Notes: generated by a model not told the origin, from the sequence alone. DNA of 64,000 nucleotides from Corynebacterium uterequi (GCF_001021065.1 NZ_CP011546.1:930001-994000); one strand, 5' to 3'. Numbered from the stretch's first letter, positions 22,331 through 31,653 are shown. Numbers and translations are program-made.

Positions 22331-23192
22331 TAGCGATCGCGTTAATTCCGTGGGCTTTAAAGATGTCAACGACATGGTGGACGCTCTCGCGGGTCGGCGG
22401 GAGCACGCCGTCAAGCTCATACTCCATACCCAGGGTGTGCCACTTATCGGCGCCCATGTTGTGGAAGGGAAGGACCTCCAGGCGTTCGACGTTCGGCCAC
22501 CGAGAAACGATCTGCGCGACCTTTTCCACGTTCTCGTCGGAATCCGTCAGGCCGGGAACGAGCACGAAGCGGACCCACACTCGCTTATTCAGGGCCGAAA
22601 GACGATCGCCGAAGGCGATGGTCGGTGCCAGGTCCCGGGACGTAACGCGGCGGTACAGCTCCTCGTCGCCCGACTTGACGTCGAGCAGCACCATGTCGAT
22701 GTTCTCCAGATCCTCGTCCGTCAGCCGAGACCCAAGGTAACCGGAGGTATCGATGCACGTGTGCACGCCCATCTCGTGTGCCCCGGCGAGAATGCGTCGG
22801 GTGAACTCGATCTGGAACAAGGGCTCGCCGCCGGAAATGGTCAGGCCGCCATTGGAGGCCTTGAAGACGGGCTGCATACGCTTAATGCGCTTAAGGACGT
22901 CCTCGACCTTCTCGACCGTGCCCTCTTTCATGCCCATTGTGTCTGGGTTGTGGCAATACAGGCAGCGCAATGGGCAGCCCGACATGAAGATAGTCATCCG
23001 GGTACCCGGCCCATCGACGGCGGTGACCATCTCCCAGGAGTGCACGAGGCCGGCGGAGCCGGACCGCCGGGCGGCGAGGAGGTCGGTGCGGGAGGCTTCA
23101 AATTCCGGCGAGCCTAAGCCGATCGCCGCGCCCCGATGGCGAATGCCGTCGCTGGGGGCGATGGTCACGCTACCGGTGACACCATCAGCCAT
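22326..23192 (-). CDS. pflA: Pyruvate formate-lyase activating enzyme
   Basis: Radical-SAM enzyme that generates the glycyl radical on pyruvate formate-lyase. The 288-residue protein has the [4Fe-4S] motif CPLRCLYC near residue 75, preceded by VDGPGTRMTIFMSG, and the GGEPL and DTSGYLG motifs. The N-terminal extension of about 45 residues before the usual start region is longer than in E. coli PflA (246 residues). A good AAAGGAA ribosome site precedes the ATG. It is the last gene of the leftward PFL locus, separated from the small glycyl-radical gene by 91 bases containing a strong hairpin. Confidence 0.93.
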   Translation of the reverse strand: MADGVTGSVTIAPSDGIRHRGAAIGLGSPEFEASRTDLLAARRSGSAGLVHSWEMVTAVDGPGTRMTIFMSGCPLRCLYCHNPDTMGMKEGTVEKVEDVLKRIKRMQPVFKASNGGLTISGGEPLFQIEFTRRILAGAHEMGVHTCIDTSGYLGSRLTDEDLENIDMVLLDVKSGDEELYRRVTSRDLAPTIAFGDRLSALNKRVWVRFVLVPGLTDSDENVEKVAQIVSRWPNVERLEVLPFHNMGADKWHTLGMEYELDGVLPPTRESVHHVVDIFKAHGINAIAT

Positions 23193-23230
23193 GATGTTCC
23201 TTTCACTTTCTTGATGAAGTCTTAATATGC

Positions 23231-23266
23231 CAAGCGCCGCGCAGCCCGCAAGGGCCCGCGGCGTTG
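23231..23266 (-). promoter_or_regulatory. Strong intercistronic hairpin between the glycyl-radical gene and pflA
   Basis: CGCCGCG (23235-23241) pairs with CGCGGCG (23257-23263), GCCC (23244-23247) pairs with GGGC (23252-23255), and CAA/TTG extends the base. On the minus strand it lies between the small subunit gene and pflA, without a T-run after it. It is likely a partial terminator or RNase barrier lowering pflA expression. Confidence 0.5.
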
Positions 23267-23283
23267 GTGCGAGGGTTGGACTC

Positions 23284-23535
23284 TTATGCCTTCTGGTGGA
23301 AGGTGCGGTCCAGGACGTCGAGCTGCTGCTCGCGGGTGAGCTTGACGAAGTTCACGGCGTAGCCGGAGACGCGAACGGTGAGGTTCGGGTACTTCTCCGG
23401 GTGCTCCATGGCGTCCTTGAGGGTGTCCTCCTCAAGAACATTGATGTTGGCGTGGTACAGGCCAGACTCCATGTTGTTCGCGGAACGGTTGGCCTTCATC
23501 GAAGCGAGACGCTCGTCGAAAGTCTTGGTAGCCAT
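23284..23535 (-). CDS. Separate glycyl-radical domain of pyruvate formate-lyase (GrcA-like)
   Basis: An 83-residue protein carrying the glycyl-radical motif RVSGYAV with the radical Gly at residue 58, followed by [20 protein letters not shown], equivalent to the C-terminus of E. coli PflB and of GrcA/YfiD. The first 25 residues ([21 protein letters not shown]) replace the linker found in one-chain PFL. It has its own ATG and an AAGGAG ribosome site placed in the last codons of the large gene, three bases upstream. Since the large protein lacks this domain, the two must associate to form an active enzyme. Confidence 0.88.
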   Translation of the reverse strand: MATKTFDERLASMKANRSANNMESGLYHANINVLEEDTLKDAMEHPEKYPNLTVRVSGYAVNFVKLTREQQLDVLDRTFHQKA

Positions 23536-23538
23536 GGG

Positions 23539-25632
23539 TTATTCTCCTTCTTCTTCCATGATGAAACCGGCGTCGAGAACGCCGACGAGGTTGGTGACCT
23601 GCTCGTCCTTGGAACGGCCCAGGCCAGTCGGGGTGATGGTGTTGGTCAAGGAGATGCCGTCGAGGGCATCCTTGTAGTCGAGCTTGCCGACGGAGAGCAT
23701 GGAGGCAACCATGCCGTGGGTGTCGGCACCGTTCTCCGGGTTTGCGCCCGGGCTGAACGGGGTTCCAGCCTGGTGACCGGACGGGAACGCGCCGGTCGCC
23801 TTGCCGTACACCACGTTGGACGTGATGGTCAGGACAGACTGGGTCGGGATGGCGTCGCGGTACATCGGGATGGCCTTGATCTTCTCCATCACGGTGTGAA
23901 CGATGGTCGCAGCGATATCATCGGCACGGTCATCGTCGTTACCGTAGCGGGGGAAGTCACCTTCGGTGACGTAGTCCACTACCAGTCCGGTCTCGTCACG
24001 CACCGGGGTGACGGTGGCGTACTTGATGGCGGACAGGGAGTCTGCCACGATCGACAGACCGGCGATACCGCAGCCCATAGTACGCACGATGTTGGAATCG
24101 TGCAGCGCCATCTCGATCGCCTCGTAGGCGTAGCGGTCATGGCAGTAGTGGATGATGTTGAGGGCTTCGACGTAGGTTCCGACAACCCAGTCCAGCATGT
24201 CCTCGTACTTCTGCCAGACTTCGTCGAAGTCCAGCGGGCCGTCGCCCTGGACGGGCTGGAACTCGCCCTCGCCGGTGATCTGCTTGCCGGTCACCTCGTC
24301 GCGGCCGCCATTGATGGCGTACAGCAGCGACTTTGCGGCATTGACGCGGGCGCCGAAGAACTGCATCTGCTTGCCCACGCGCATGGGGGAGACGCAGCAG
24401 GCGATGGCGGCGTCGTCGCCCCACTGGCCGCGGATCTGCTCGTCGGACTCGTACTGAATGGACGAGGTCTCGATGGAGATCGCGGCGCAGAACTCCTTGT
24501 AGCCTTCCGGAAGCTGCGGATCCCAGAAGATGGTGATGTTCGGCTCCGGGGCGGGGCCCAGGTTGCGCAGGGTCTGCAGCAGACGGAAGGAGGTCTTGGT
24601 GACCTGCGGGCGACCGTCGGAGGAGAAGCCGGCGTCAGACCAGGTGGCCCAGTAGGGGTCACCCGAGAAGATCTGGTCGTAATCCTCGGTGCGCAGGAAG
24701 CGGACGATGCGCAGCTTGATGACGAGGGAGTCGATGATCTCCTGGGCATCGGTCTCGGTGAGGACACCGTTCGCGAGATCGCGCTCAAAGTAGATGTCGA
24801 AGAACGGGGAGAGGCGGCCGATGGACATGGCAGCACCGTCCTGGGACTTCACCGCGCCGAGGTAGGCGAAGTAGGTCCACTGAACGGCCTCATGGGCGTT
24901 GGCGGCCGGACGGGAGATGTCGAAGCCGTAGGACTCCGCCATCTTCTTCAGCTTCTTGAGGGCCTTGATCTGCTCGGAGTGCTCCTCGCGGTAGCGGGCC
25001 CAGTGCTCAGAGAAGCCCTCGGCGGCCGGAGCGTTCTTGGCAGCTTCCTTGTCCTCGATGAGCCGGTCGACGCCGTAGAGGGCGACGCGACGGTAGTCGC
25101 CGATGATGCGGCCGCGACCGTAGGCGTCCGGCAGGCCGGTGATGATGTGCGAGGAGCGGGCCGCACGGATGCGCGGGGTGTAGATGTCGAAGACCGCATC
25201 GTTGTGGGTCTTGCGGTAGCGGGTGAAGATCTTCTGGACGTCTTCGTTGACTTCCTTGCCCGCCTCGCCGATCGCCTGGCGGACCATGCGCCAGCCGCCG
25301 TTCGGCATCATCGCACGCTTGAGCGGGGTGTCGGTCTGGAGGCCGACGATGACGTTGTCGTCCTCGCTAATGAAGCCGGGCGCGAAGGCATCGATATCGC
25401 TGGGGATGTCGGTGTCGACGTCGTAGACGCGACGCTGGCGCTCGACGGAGAGATAGTTCTTTTCCAGGTGGTCCCACACGCGAAGAGTCTTCTCGGTGGG
25501 GCCGGAGAGGAAGGACGCGTCGCCGGTGTAAGGCGTGTAGTTGCGCTGAATGAAGTCGCGCACGTCGACGGACGTCGTCCAGTCTCCCGATTCGAAGCCT
25601 TCCCAGGCGTCGATCTGAATGGCTTGGGTCAC
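23539..25632 (-). CDS. pflB: Pyruvate formate-lyase large chain lacking the glycyl-radical domain
   Basis: Formate acetyltransferase: pyruvate + CoA to acetyl-CoA + formate, under anaerobic conditions. The 697-residue chain covers the barrel of E. coli PflB (759 residues) including the adjacent catalytic cysteines, Cys412-Cys413, in ACCVSPM, but stops after TNTITPTGLGRSKDEQVTNL, just before the glycyl loop. The missing domain is the next gene. The last residues, EEEGE, are encoded by the ribosome site of that gene, so the break looks evolved rather than a frameshift. Start GTG 25632, preceded by AAGGTAGG. Confidence 0.9.
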   Translation of the reverse strand: MTQAIQIDAWEGFESGDWTTSVDVRDFIQRNYTPYTGDASFLSGPTEKTLRVWDHLEKNYLSVERQRRVYDVDTDIPSDIDAFAPGFISEDDNVIVGLQTDTPLKRAMMPNGGWRMVRQAIGEAGKEVNEDVQKIFTRYRKTHNDAVFDIYTPRIRAARSSHIITGLPDAYGRGRIIGDYRRVALYGVDRLIEDKEAAKNAPAAEGFSEHWARYREEHSEQIKALKKLKKMAESYGFDISRPAANAHEAVQWTYFAYLGAVKSQDGAAMSIGRLSPFFDIYFERDLANGVLTETDAQEIIDSLVIKLRIVRFLRTEDYDQIFSGDPYWATWSDAGFSSDGRPQVTKTSFRLLQTLRNLGPAPEPNITIFWDPQLPEGYKEFCAAISIETSSIQYESDEQIRGQWGDDAAIACCVSPMRVGKQMQFFGARVNAAKSLLYAINGGRDEVTGKQITGEGEFQPVQGDGPLDFDEVWQKYEDMLDWVVGTYVEALNIIHYCHDRYAYEAIEMALHDSNIVRTMGCGIAGLSIVADSLSAIKYATVTPVRDETGLVVDYVTEGDFPRYGNDDDRADDIAATIVHTVMEKIKAIPMYRDAIPTQSVLTITSNVVYGKATGAFPSGHQAGTPFSPGANPENGADTHGMVASMLSVGKLDYKDALDGISLTNTITPTGLGRSKDEQVTNLVGVLDAGFIMEEEGE

Positions 25633-25894
25633 AATGCCTACCTTCGTTGATCGATTAAGTTCGCCGCCATGTGGTAATGGCGCGTACGTCGATCAGTCTA
25701 GTAACCGGACCGTGAAGTTCCCACTTCCATTGGTAATCCCTTTTAAAATTGCCCCCTCATAGGGGGTAGGAGTGTGACCTGTCGAACAATAATAGACACA
25801 TTTGGGCGCTCGCTACAGTATGGTAGCCCGACCTAGTAGCATGGTGTAGCTCTGAATTATCCACCAAAAGTTTGCTAGGAAAGGTGACAGCCTC
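25633..25894. promoter_or_regulatory. Divergent pfl / etfBA control region with two dyads
   Basis: The 262-base gap between pflB (leftward) and etfB (rightward) has a dyad CGCCAT-GTGGTA-ATGGCG at 25665-25682, 33 bases upstream of pflB, and a second dyad CCCCC-TCATA-GGGGG at 25752-25766. An AT-rich stretch (CCCTTTTAAAATTG) lies between them. These are candidate operators for oxygen- or redox-dependent control; no classical Fnr site (TTGAT-N4-ATCAA) is complete, although TTGATCGATTAA at 25647-25658 is partly similar. Confidence 0.4.
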
Positions 25895-26686
25895 ATGCCC
25901 ACCGCAGTAGTGCTCGTCAAGCACGTTCCGGACACCTGGTCCGTGAAAACCCTCGAAGCGGATCACACCCTGGACCGAGTTTCCGTGGATGCCGTCATTG
26001 ACGAAGTCAACGAATACGCCATGGAGCAGGCTCTGCGCCTGAAAGATGCCGACCCGTCCCTGACCGTGGTGGCGGCGACGATGGGCCAGGCTAGTGCCGA
26101 CGAAGCCCTTCGCAAGGCCCTGGCGATGGGAGCTGACGACGCAGTGCGTCTCAGCGATGAAGGCCTCGCCGGCTCCGACGCGATCGCGACTGCGTGGGCC
26201 CTGACGAATCTCCTGTCCACTATCGACGACGTTCAGCTCGTCATCACCGGCGCGCAGTCCTCGGACGGCGAAACCGGGCTGGTGCCCGGGCTCCTGGCCG
26301 AGTATCGGCAGGTACCGGCCTTGACCGGGGTACACAGCCTGCGGATTGACGGCTCCGACGTGGTGGGCGTCCGCGATGACCAGCGAGGCACCTGGGAGCT
26401 TAAGGCCGCGCTGCCCGCATTGGTGTCCGTTACTGATAAGGCGGATAAGCCGCGCTACCCGAACTTTAAGCGGATGAAGGCGGCCAAGGCCCACGAGATT
26501 ACGGTCCGAGACCTCGCCGGCATCGGAGTGGACCCGGCCCAGGTGGGCTTGGCGGCCTCAGCTACCCGAGTCACCGCGGCGACCGTCCTCCCGGAGCGTA
26601 CGGCCGGCGACATTATTAATGGCACCAACGCCGAGCAGGCAGCGGTCCAGATCGCCGATTTCCTCGCCGCCAAAGGCCTGATCTAA
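25895..26686 (+). CDS. etfB: Electron transfer flavoprotein beta subunit
   Basis: Small subunit of the FAD-containing electron transfer flavoprotein, which takes electrons from acyl-CoA and related dehydrogenases. The 263-residue protein starts with VVLVKHVPDTW and carries the nucleotide-binding loop region VAATMGQASADEALRKALAMGADDAVRLSD and VITGAQSSDGETGLVPGLLAE, both typical of EtfB/FixA. GGAAAGG precedes ATG 25895. It forms a pair with etfA 25 bases downstream. No dehydrogenase or EtfD gene is in the window. Confidence 0.94.
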   Translation: MPTAVVLVKHVPDTWSVKTLEADHTLDRVSVDAVIDEVNEYAMEQALRLKDADPSLTVVAATMGQASADEALRKALAMGADDAVRLSDEGLAGSDAIATAWALTNLLSTIDDVQLVITGAQSSDGETGLVPGLLAEYRQVPALTGVHSLRIDGSDVVGVRDDQRGTWELKAALPALVSVTDKADKPRYPNFKRMKAAKAHEITVRDLAGIGVDPAQVGLAASATRVTAATVLPERTAGDIINGTNAEQAAVQIADFLAAKGLI

Positions 26687-26711
26687 CTCCGAACAGAAAG
26701 GAACACAACTG

Positions 26712-27659
26712 ATGTCTCACGTATACGTTCTCGTTGAACACGACGGTGAGAAGCTCCTCGACGTCACGGGGGAACTCATCACGGCCGCCCGGAGCTTGGG
26801 CGTTGTATCGGCCGTCGTCGTCGGCGCTTCGGCGCAACCCTTCGCCGCCGAGCTTGCTGCTCTGGGCGCGGAGCAGATTATCGACGCTACCGCGCCGGAT
26901 TACGCTACTCGTTTCCTGCTGCCGGAGGTCGATGCCCTGCACGCCCTGGGGGCTGCGAACCCGGCGCCCATCGTGGTAGCCGCCACCCCCACCGGCAATG
27001 AAATCGCCGGGCGCCTCGGGGCCCGCCTGGCCTCCGGCATCCTCGCCGATGTGGTGGCGATTCACCCGGATCGCAGCGCCACCCACCGTCTCTTCGGCGG
27101 CACCGTGGAGACCGTCGCCGTCGTCGGCGGTACCTGCCCGATCTACACCTTGCGACCGGGTGCCGTCGCCGTCGATCCCCGTCCCGCCGCGGGTGCCGTC
27201 GCCGAGATGGCACTGCCGGCCGCCACCGCGCGCGATGTCAGCGTTGTCTCCTTCACCCCCGCCGAGCGTGGTGACCGCCCCCCGCTGGGCAGCGCGAAGG
27301 TCGTCGTCGCCGGCGGGCGCGGAGTGGGTTCGGCGCAGGCCTTCGCCGACGTCGTCGAGCCGCTGGCCGACGCGCTCGGCGCCGCTGTGGGAGCAACCCG
27401 CGACGCTGTCGACGAGGGCTACTACGCCGCCGCCATGCAGATCGGGCAGACGGGTGAGACCGTTTCTCCCGACCTGTACATCGGCCTCGGTATTTCCGGC
27501 GCTATTCAGCACCTGTCCGGGATGCAGACGGCGGGCACCATCGTCGTGGTGAACCAGGACCAGGACGAACCTTTCTTCAAGATCGCGGATTTGGGGGTAG
27601 TTGGCGACCTCCACGACATCGCCCCCGCGCTGACCGCCGAGCTGGCGAAGCGGGCCTAA
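26712..27659 (+). CDS. etfA: Electron transfer flavoprotein alpha subunit
   Basis: FAD-binding subunit of the electron transfer flavoprotein, 315 residues. The C-terminal FAD domain shows the signature VVAGGRGVGSAQAF near residue 198, QIGQTGETVSPDLYIGLGISGAIQH and VVVNQDQDEPFFKIADLGVVGD. The N-terminal domain begins MSHVYVLVEHDG. It follows etfB in the same operon, and the next gene, a cysteine desulfurase, starts at the base after its stop, implying cotranscription. Confidence 0.95.
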   Translation: MSHVYVLVEHDGEKLLDVTGELITAARSLGVVSAVVVGASAQPFAAELAALGAEQIIDATAPDYATRFLLPEVDALHALGAANPAPIVVAATPTGNEIAGRLGARLASGILADVVAIHPDRSATHRLFGGTVETVAVVGGTCPIYTLRPGAVAVDPRPAAGAVAEMALPAATARDVSVVSFTPAERGDRPPLGSAKVVVAGGRGVGSAQAFADVVEPLADALGAAVGATRDAVDEGYYAAAMQIGQTGETVSPDLYIGLGISGAIQHLSGMQTAGTIVVVNQDQDEPFFKIADLGVVGDLHDIAPALTAELAKRA

Positions 27660-28772
27660 ATGTCCTATTTCGATCACGCTGCGACGACTCCGATCCGGCA
27701 AGTCGCGATAGACGCCTGGTTGGAATACGCGGGCGCTTTCAACCCGGGATCGGCGTATAGCTCGGGGCGTCGAGCCCGCTCCGTCCTCGACGACGCCCGC
27801 GAGCGCATCGCCTCGCTCATGGGGGCGGAGCCCATTGAGGTGATCATCACCGCCTCCGGCACGGAGGCCGACAACCTCGCCGTCCAAGGCCTCTTCCGGG
27901 CTAGCCCCCGCGCACGGATCGTGACCACCGCGATCGAGCATCCCGCGGTCGGGGAGACGGTGCGGGCCCTGACCGACGACGTCGACATCCTGCCCGTCGG
28001 ACGAAGCGGGCACATCACCGACCTGTCCGCCCTCGACACTCCGGCCGCTGTGGCCGCAGTCATGCTGGCGAATAACGAGACCGGAGCCATTCAGCCCGTC
28101 GAGGAGATTGTCGAGCGGGCTACCGCTGTGGGGACCCCCGTTCACGTCGACGCCGTCCAGGCCGTGGCCAAGGTGCCGATCGATTTTCACTCACTGGGAG
28201 CGACCACGCTGGCCAGTTCCGCGCACAAGTACGGCGGCCCCCGCGGGGTGGGTTTCCTCTTGGCGAAACGCTCACCGGCGCCGTCGGCGGTGCTCCACGG
28301 CGGCGGTCAGGAGCGCGGCGTGCGCCCCGGGACCGTTGACGTTGCCTCCGCCGCGGCGATGGCCGCCGCACTCACCGAGGCGATCGCGGAGCGAGAGGCG
28401 GAAAACGCTCGCGTATCGACGTTGCGGGAGCGGCTGGTGGCCGGTATACGCGCGGCCGTTGACGATGTCATTATCAACACCGTCGAACCAGCTCTGCCCG
28501 GACACGCGCACCTGTCCTTCCCGGGTGCGGATGGCGACAGTCTTATTATGCTGCTCGACGCCGCGGGGATCGAAGCCTCGACCGGGTCTGCCTGTCACGC
28601 CGGCGTCAATCGCATGTCGCACGTGCTGGAGGCCATGGGCGTCGGACCTGCGGAGGGCCTGGGCTCACTCCGGCTGACTCTGGGGCCCGCGACTCGGGAG
28701 GAAGATATCGCCGAGCTGGTGGCGGTACTTCCTGGCATCGTCGACCGGGCGCGGGCGGCAGGCCAGCGTTAG
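27660..28772 (+). CDS. Cysteine desulfurase (NifS/IscS class)
   Basis: PLP enzyme that removes sulfur from cysteine for thiolated tRNA or Fe-S cluster synthesis. The 370-residue protein has the PLP lysine in SSAHKYGGPRG (about residue 195), the VDAVQAVAK strand and the active-site cysteine in STGSACHAG near residue 312. ATG 27660 directly follows the etfA stop. As mnmA lies just beyond the next gene, it probably supplies sulfur for 2-thiouridine formation, the arrangement seen in other corynebacteria. It shares four bases (28769-28772) with the convergent neighbour. Confidence 0.92.
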   Translation: MSYFDHAATTPIRQVAIDAWLEYAGAFNPGSAYSSGRRARSVLDDARERIASLMGAEPIEVIITASGTEADNLAVQGLFRASPRARIVTTAIEHPAVGETVRALTDDVDILPVGRSGHITDLSALDTPAAVAAVMLANNETGAIQPVEEIVERATAVGTPVHVDAVQAVAKVPIDFHSLGATTLASSAHKYGGPRGVGFLLAKRSPAPSAVLHGGGQERGVRPGTVDVASAAAMAAALTEAIAEREAENARVSTLRERLVAGIRAAVDDVIINTVEPALPGHAHLSFPGADGDSLIMLLDAAGIEASTGSACHAGVNRMSHVLEAMGVGPAEGLGSLRLTLGPATREEDIAELVAVLPGIVDRARAAGQR

Positions 28773-29566
28773 CTGGTCAACCAGCCAGGGTCCGCTACTC
28801 GGGCGGGGACGGCACCTCCTAGGAGGCGGCGGCGAAGCTCGTCGGTCAAGTCTAACGGCTTGTTGCTAGCGAGGAAGATGACGTTGCCATAACGTCGGCC
28901 CTTGAGCATCGGAGGGTCGGCGATGGCGTCGACGTGTGCGAATACTCGGCGCAGCGCTCGCGCCTCGGCCCTCGCCTCGGCGAGCCCGGCATGGGATCCG
29001 CAATTCGCCACGTAGAGGCCGCCGTCGACCAATGCCGCCGAGGCCGCCCGATTGAAGTCCTCGGTGCTCAGGTCCGCAGGCGTCGTCGCCCCGGCGAACA
29101 CGTCGCGGACCATGACCTCCCGGCTGGCCGGATACATTCCGCGGGTGACCTCCCCGGCCTCGCCGACCCGGATCTTCACCCGAGGTGCACGGGGAATATC
29201 GAACTGCTCGCGAGCCAATTGGGCGAGACGGCCATCGATCTCCACCACCGTGTTGCGTGAAGAGGGCCATAATGCTGCGAAATAGCGCGCAAGGGTGCAG
29301 CCGGCGCCGCCTAGGTGAGTCAACCGGATCCGCTTGGTATCAAAGCGCCGTTCGGCGATGTCTTCAACGGCCCACGCAATCCAGCGCATGTATTCAAATT
29401 CCAACTCCAGCGGCTTGCCGGGCACGATGTGGGAGCTCAGCGCGCCATTGACCTCCAGGATGTACCCATCGCCTCGGAATTCGTCGCGGCGAATCTCGGC
29501 GGTACCGGTATCGATGTCGTAACGCCCCTCGCTGGGCAGCGGATTCTGTGCGGCCATGGAATCCAT
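28769..29566 (-). CDS. Spermidine-synthase-like protein
   Basis: A 265-residue class I methyltransferase-fold protein resembling SpeE-type aminopropyltransferases: an N-terminal strand region (ILEVNGALSSHIV), the glycine-rich loop LTHLGGAGCTLARYFAAL near residue 92, an acidic strand-2 end VVEIDGRLAQLA and VMVRDVFAGATTPADLSTEDF in the position of the catalytic Asp. Many actinobacterial members make no polyamine and have unknown roles. ATG 29566 is preferred; ATG 29557 is possible, and the upstream in-frame extension to 29737 would run into mnmA. No clear ribosome site is seen. Confidence 0.75.
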   Translation of the reverse strand: MDSMAAQNPLPSEGRYDIDTGTAEIRRDEFRGDGYILEVNGALSSHIVPGKPLELEFEYMRWIAWAVEDIAERRFDTKRIRLTHLGGAGCTLARYFAALWPSSRNTVVEIDGRLAQLAREQFDIPRAPRVKIRVGEAGEVTRGMYPASREVMVRDVFAGATTPADLSTEDFNRAASAALVDGGLYVANCGSHAGLAEARAEARALRRVFAHVDAIADPPMLKGRRYGNVIFLASNKPLDLTDELRRRLLGGAVPARVADPGWLTS

Positions 29567-29616
29567 CTTGTCACGGGCCGCGATGGGTGAGGTTGGTTGC
29601 ACCCGCCAGGCTCGCT

Positions 29617-29622
29617 TAGGGT
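29617..29622 (+). promoter_or_regulatory. -10 element TAGGGT for leaderless mnmA
   Basis: TAGGGT is followed by 7 bases and then the mnmA ATG (29630), the recurrent leaderless spacing of this window. Confidence 0.5.
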
Positions 29623-29629
29623 GGGACGC

Positions 29630-30712
29630 ATGCGAGTTCTGGCGGCAATGAGTGGCGGTGTCGATTCTTCCGTGGCTGCGGCACGTCTGGTCGACGCCGG
29701 CCACGACGTCGTTGGCGTTCACCTGGCCTTGAGCCAAGACGCCCAGCAGACCCGGCAGTCGGCCCGGGGGTGCTGCTCTCTGGAAGACTCCGCTGATGCC
29801 CGACGGGTATGCGACAAACTCGGGATTCCCTTTTACGTCTGGGACTTCTCCGACCGCTTCCGTGAGGAGGTCATCGGGGACTTCATCGATTCCTACGCCC
29901 GCGGCGAGACCCCCAATCCCTGCCTCCGTTGCAACGAGAAGATCAAGTTCGCCGCCTTACTTGACCGAGCCTTGGCGTTGGGATTCGACGCGGTGGCAAC
30001 CGGGCATTACGCGGTCGTCGACGACGATGGGTATCTCCGCCGCAGCCCTGATCACCTCAAGGACCAGTCCTACGTCCTCGGGGTCCTGGAGGCGCACGAG
30101 TTGGCACATTGCCTGTTTCCGGTGGGGGACACGCCGAAGCCGCAGATCAGGCAAGAGGCCCGCGCTCACGGCCTGGCAACGGCGTCGAAGCCAGACTCCT
30201 ACGACATCTGCTTCATTCCGGATGGGAACACGCAGGCCTTCCTGGGGCGCTCAATCGGGTTGCGGCCAGGGATGATTGTCGATTCTGACGGTACGGAGCT
30301 ACGTCCGCATGACGGCGCCTTTAACTTCACGATTGGCCAGCGCAAAGGCCTTGATATTAAGGTCCCGGCAGCTGACGGCCGACCCCGCTACGTCACCGGG
30401 ATCGACGCCGCGACTGGCACCGTTACCGTCGGGCCGCGCGAGGCGCTGCGAGTTCGCAGCATCCGCGCCGACCGCCTCAAGCGGCTCCATCCGGCGATGA
30501 GAGGAGCTTTCGACTGCCAGGTGCAGGTCCGCGCCCACGGTTCCGTCGTGGATTGCACGGCGAACATCGACGGTGACACTGTGGTGCTCTCTCTCCATGA
30601 GCCTCTCGACGGCGTCGCTCCCGGCCAGGCCGCGGTGCTTTATTTGCCCTGCGATGACGGTGTGGGCGATATCGTTCTCGGCTCCGGTACCATCTGCGAG
30701 ACCGCCGCGTGA
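29630..30712 (+). CDS. mnmA: MnmA, tRNA-specific 2-thiouridylase
   Basis: ATP-dependent enzyme inserting sulfur at U34 of Lys, Glu and Gln tRNAs. The 360-residue protein has the PP-loop motif [13 protein letters not shown] at the N-terminus, the catalytic cysteine in [12 protein letters not shown] (about residue 104) and the second cysteine in [11 protein letters not shown] near residue 197, with a C-terminal beta-barrel. ATG 29630 was chosen over an upstream TTG-type start at 29597, since [14 protein letters not shown] is the usual start and a -10 hexamer lies between. It probably works with the cysteine desulfurase at 27.7-28.8 kb. Confidence 0.95.
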   Translation: MRVLAAMSGGVDSSVAAARLVDAGHDVVGVHLALSQDAQQTRQSARGCCSLEDSADARRVCDKLGIPFYVWDFSDRFREEVIGDFIDSYARGETPNPCLRCNEKIKFAALLDRALALGFDAVATGHYAVVDDDGYLRRSPDHLKDQSYVLGVLEAHELAHCLFPVGDTPKPQIRQEARAHGLATASKPDSYDICFIPDGNTQAFLGRSIGLRPGMIVDSDGTELRPHDGAFNFTIGQRKGLDIKVPAADGRPRYVTGIDAATGTVTVGPREALRVRSIRADRLKRLHPAMRGAFDCQVQVRAHGSVVDCTANIDGDTVVLSLHEPLDGVAPGQAAVLYLPCDDGVGDIVLGSGTICETAA

Positions 30713-31653
30713 GTCGCGCGTACGGCTTGGGTCCGTGGCCCGGCAACGACGTCCTAGAGGCCGCCGACGTCATCGTCAGCGAGACTGGTGACCTGCCCCA
30801 CCTACCTCTTATCGGCGGCGATGCGGTCGGACGTACCGGAGCGATGCTGCCGTTAGCGCTGGATCGCTCAACCCGGGCCTGGCAGCTATGCGCGCGGCCG
30901 CAGCGAGCCGGGCGCCGGGAAGTGGATCGCCTGCTTCGCGACCTCGACGTGTGTGAGGCCATGTGGGGGACACGCGAGCTGGTCAAGATCCAAGCGGTCG
31001 GCCCGTGGACTTTGGTTGCGGCGATGGAGCTTCCGAACGGTCATCGGGTGATCACCGACCCCGGTGCGACGCGTGAGGTGGCTGAGGCGCTCGTGGAGGG
31101 AATACGTGAGCTGGCGGCTTCAGTACGACGGCGGTTCCAGGCGGCAACGATGGTTCAGGTGGATGAGCCACTGCTCGCTGAAGTGATGTCCGGGTCCCTG
31201 GCAGGGGTGACCCGTTTCGAGACCATCCGATCGGTGCCAGATGCGGCCGAACGACTCCGCGAAGTGGTCGACGGTGTCGGCACCGTCGTCGCGGAGGTGA
31301 CGCTCGGAGTCCGAAGCTCCGATGCACCCTGGCAGGCGATCATCGATTCCGGCGTGAGCGGCGTTGTGTTCGATTCCTGTGAGGTGCGTGGAACTCAGGT
31401 GCTAGATGCAGTGGCGGCGATGCTGTCAGCGGGAGTGCGCCCGTCATTGGCGATGACATCTTCCGATGCGCGGGCTGAAGCGATCCGCTTAGCTCGATTT
31501 TTTGACGAGTTGTCGCTGCCTCGTACGTTATTGACCGGGACAGATGTGCACGCCGGCGATGTTCGAAGGCTCGGTGCTGCTCAGGTGGGCCGGCGGTACG
31601 CGGCAGCGCGCGAGTGTGCTGCAATCCTGGAGCGCGACGCCGGGGATCTGTGA
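30709..31653 (+). CDS. MetE C-terminal-domain-like protein
   Basis: A 314-residue protein resembling the C-terminal barrel of cobalamin-independent methionine synthase. It starts with [14 protein letters not shown], continues with [18 protein letters not shown] and has [11 protein letters not shown] in the family position; the zinc-binding His/Cys set of MetE is incomplete here. Genes of this type commonly follow mnmA in mycobacteria and corynebacteria. It is probably not a full methionine synthase; real substrate unknown. GTG 30709 overlaps the mnmA stop as GTGA. Confidence 0.7.
   Translation: MSRAYGLGPWPGNDVLEAADVIVSETGDLPHLPLIGGDAVGRTGAMLPLALDRSTRAWQLCARPQRAGRREVDRLLRDLDVCEAMWGTRELVKIQAVGPWTLVAAMELPNGHRVITDPGATREVAEALVEGIRELAASVRRRFQAATMVQVDEPLLAEVMSGSLAGVTRFETIRSVPDAAERLREVVDGVGTVVAEVTLGVRSSDAPWQAIIDSGVSGVVFDSCEVRGTQVLDAVAAMLSAGVRPSLAMTSSDARAEAIRLARFFDELSLPRTLLTGTDVHAGDVRRLGAAQVGRRYAAARECAAILERDAGDL

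Noticed and set aside
23227..25650. 807-codon plus-strand open frame across the pyruvate formate-lyase genes
   Set aside because: Antisense shadow of pflB and its small subunit; no recognisable domain, biased composition.
25645..25660. Fnr-type site TTGATCGATTAA
   Set aside because: The spacing between half sites is two rather than four bases and one half is incomplete.
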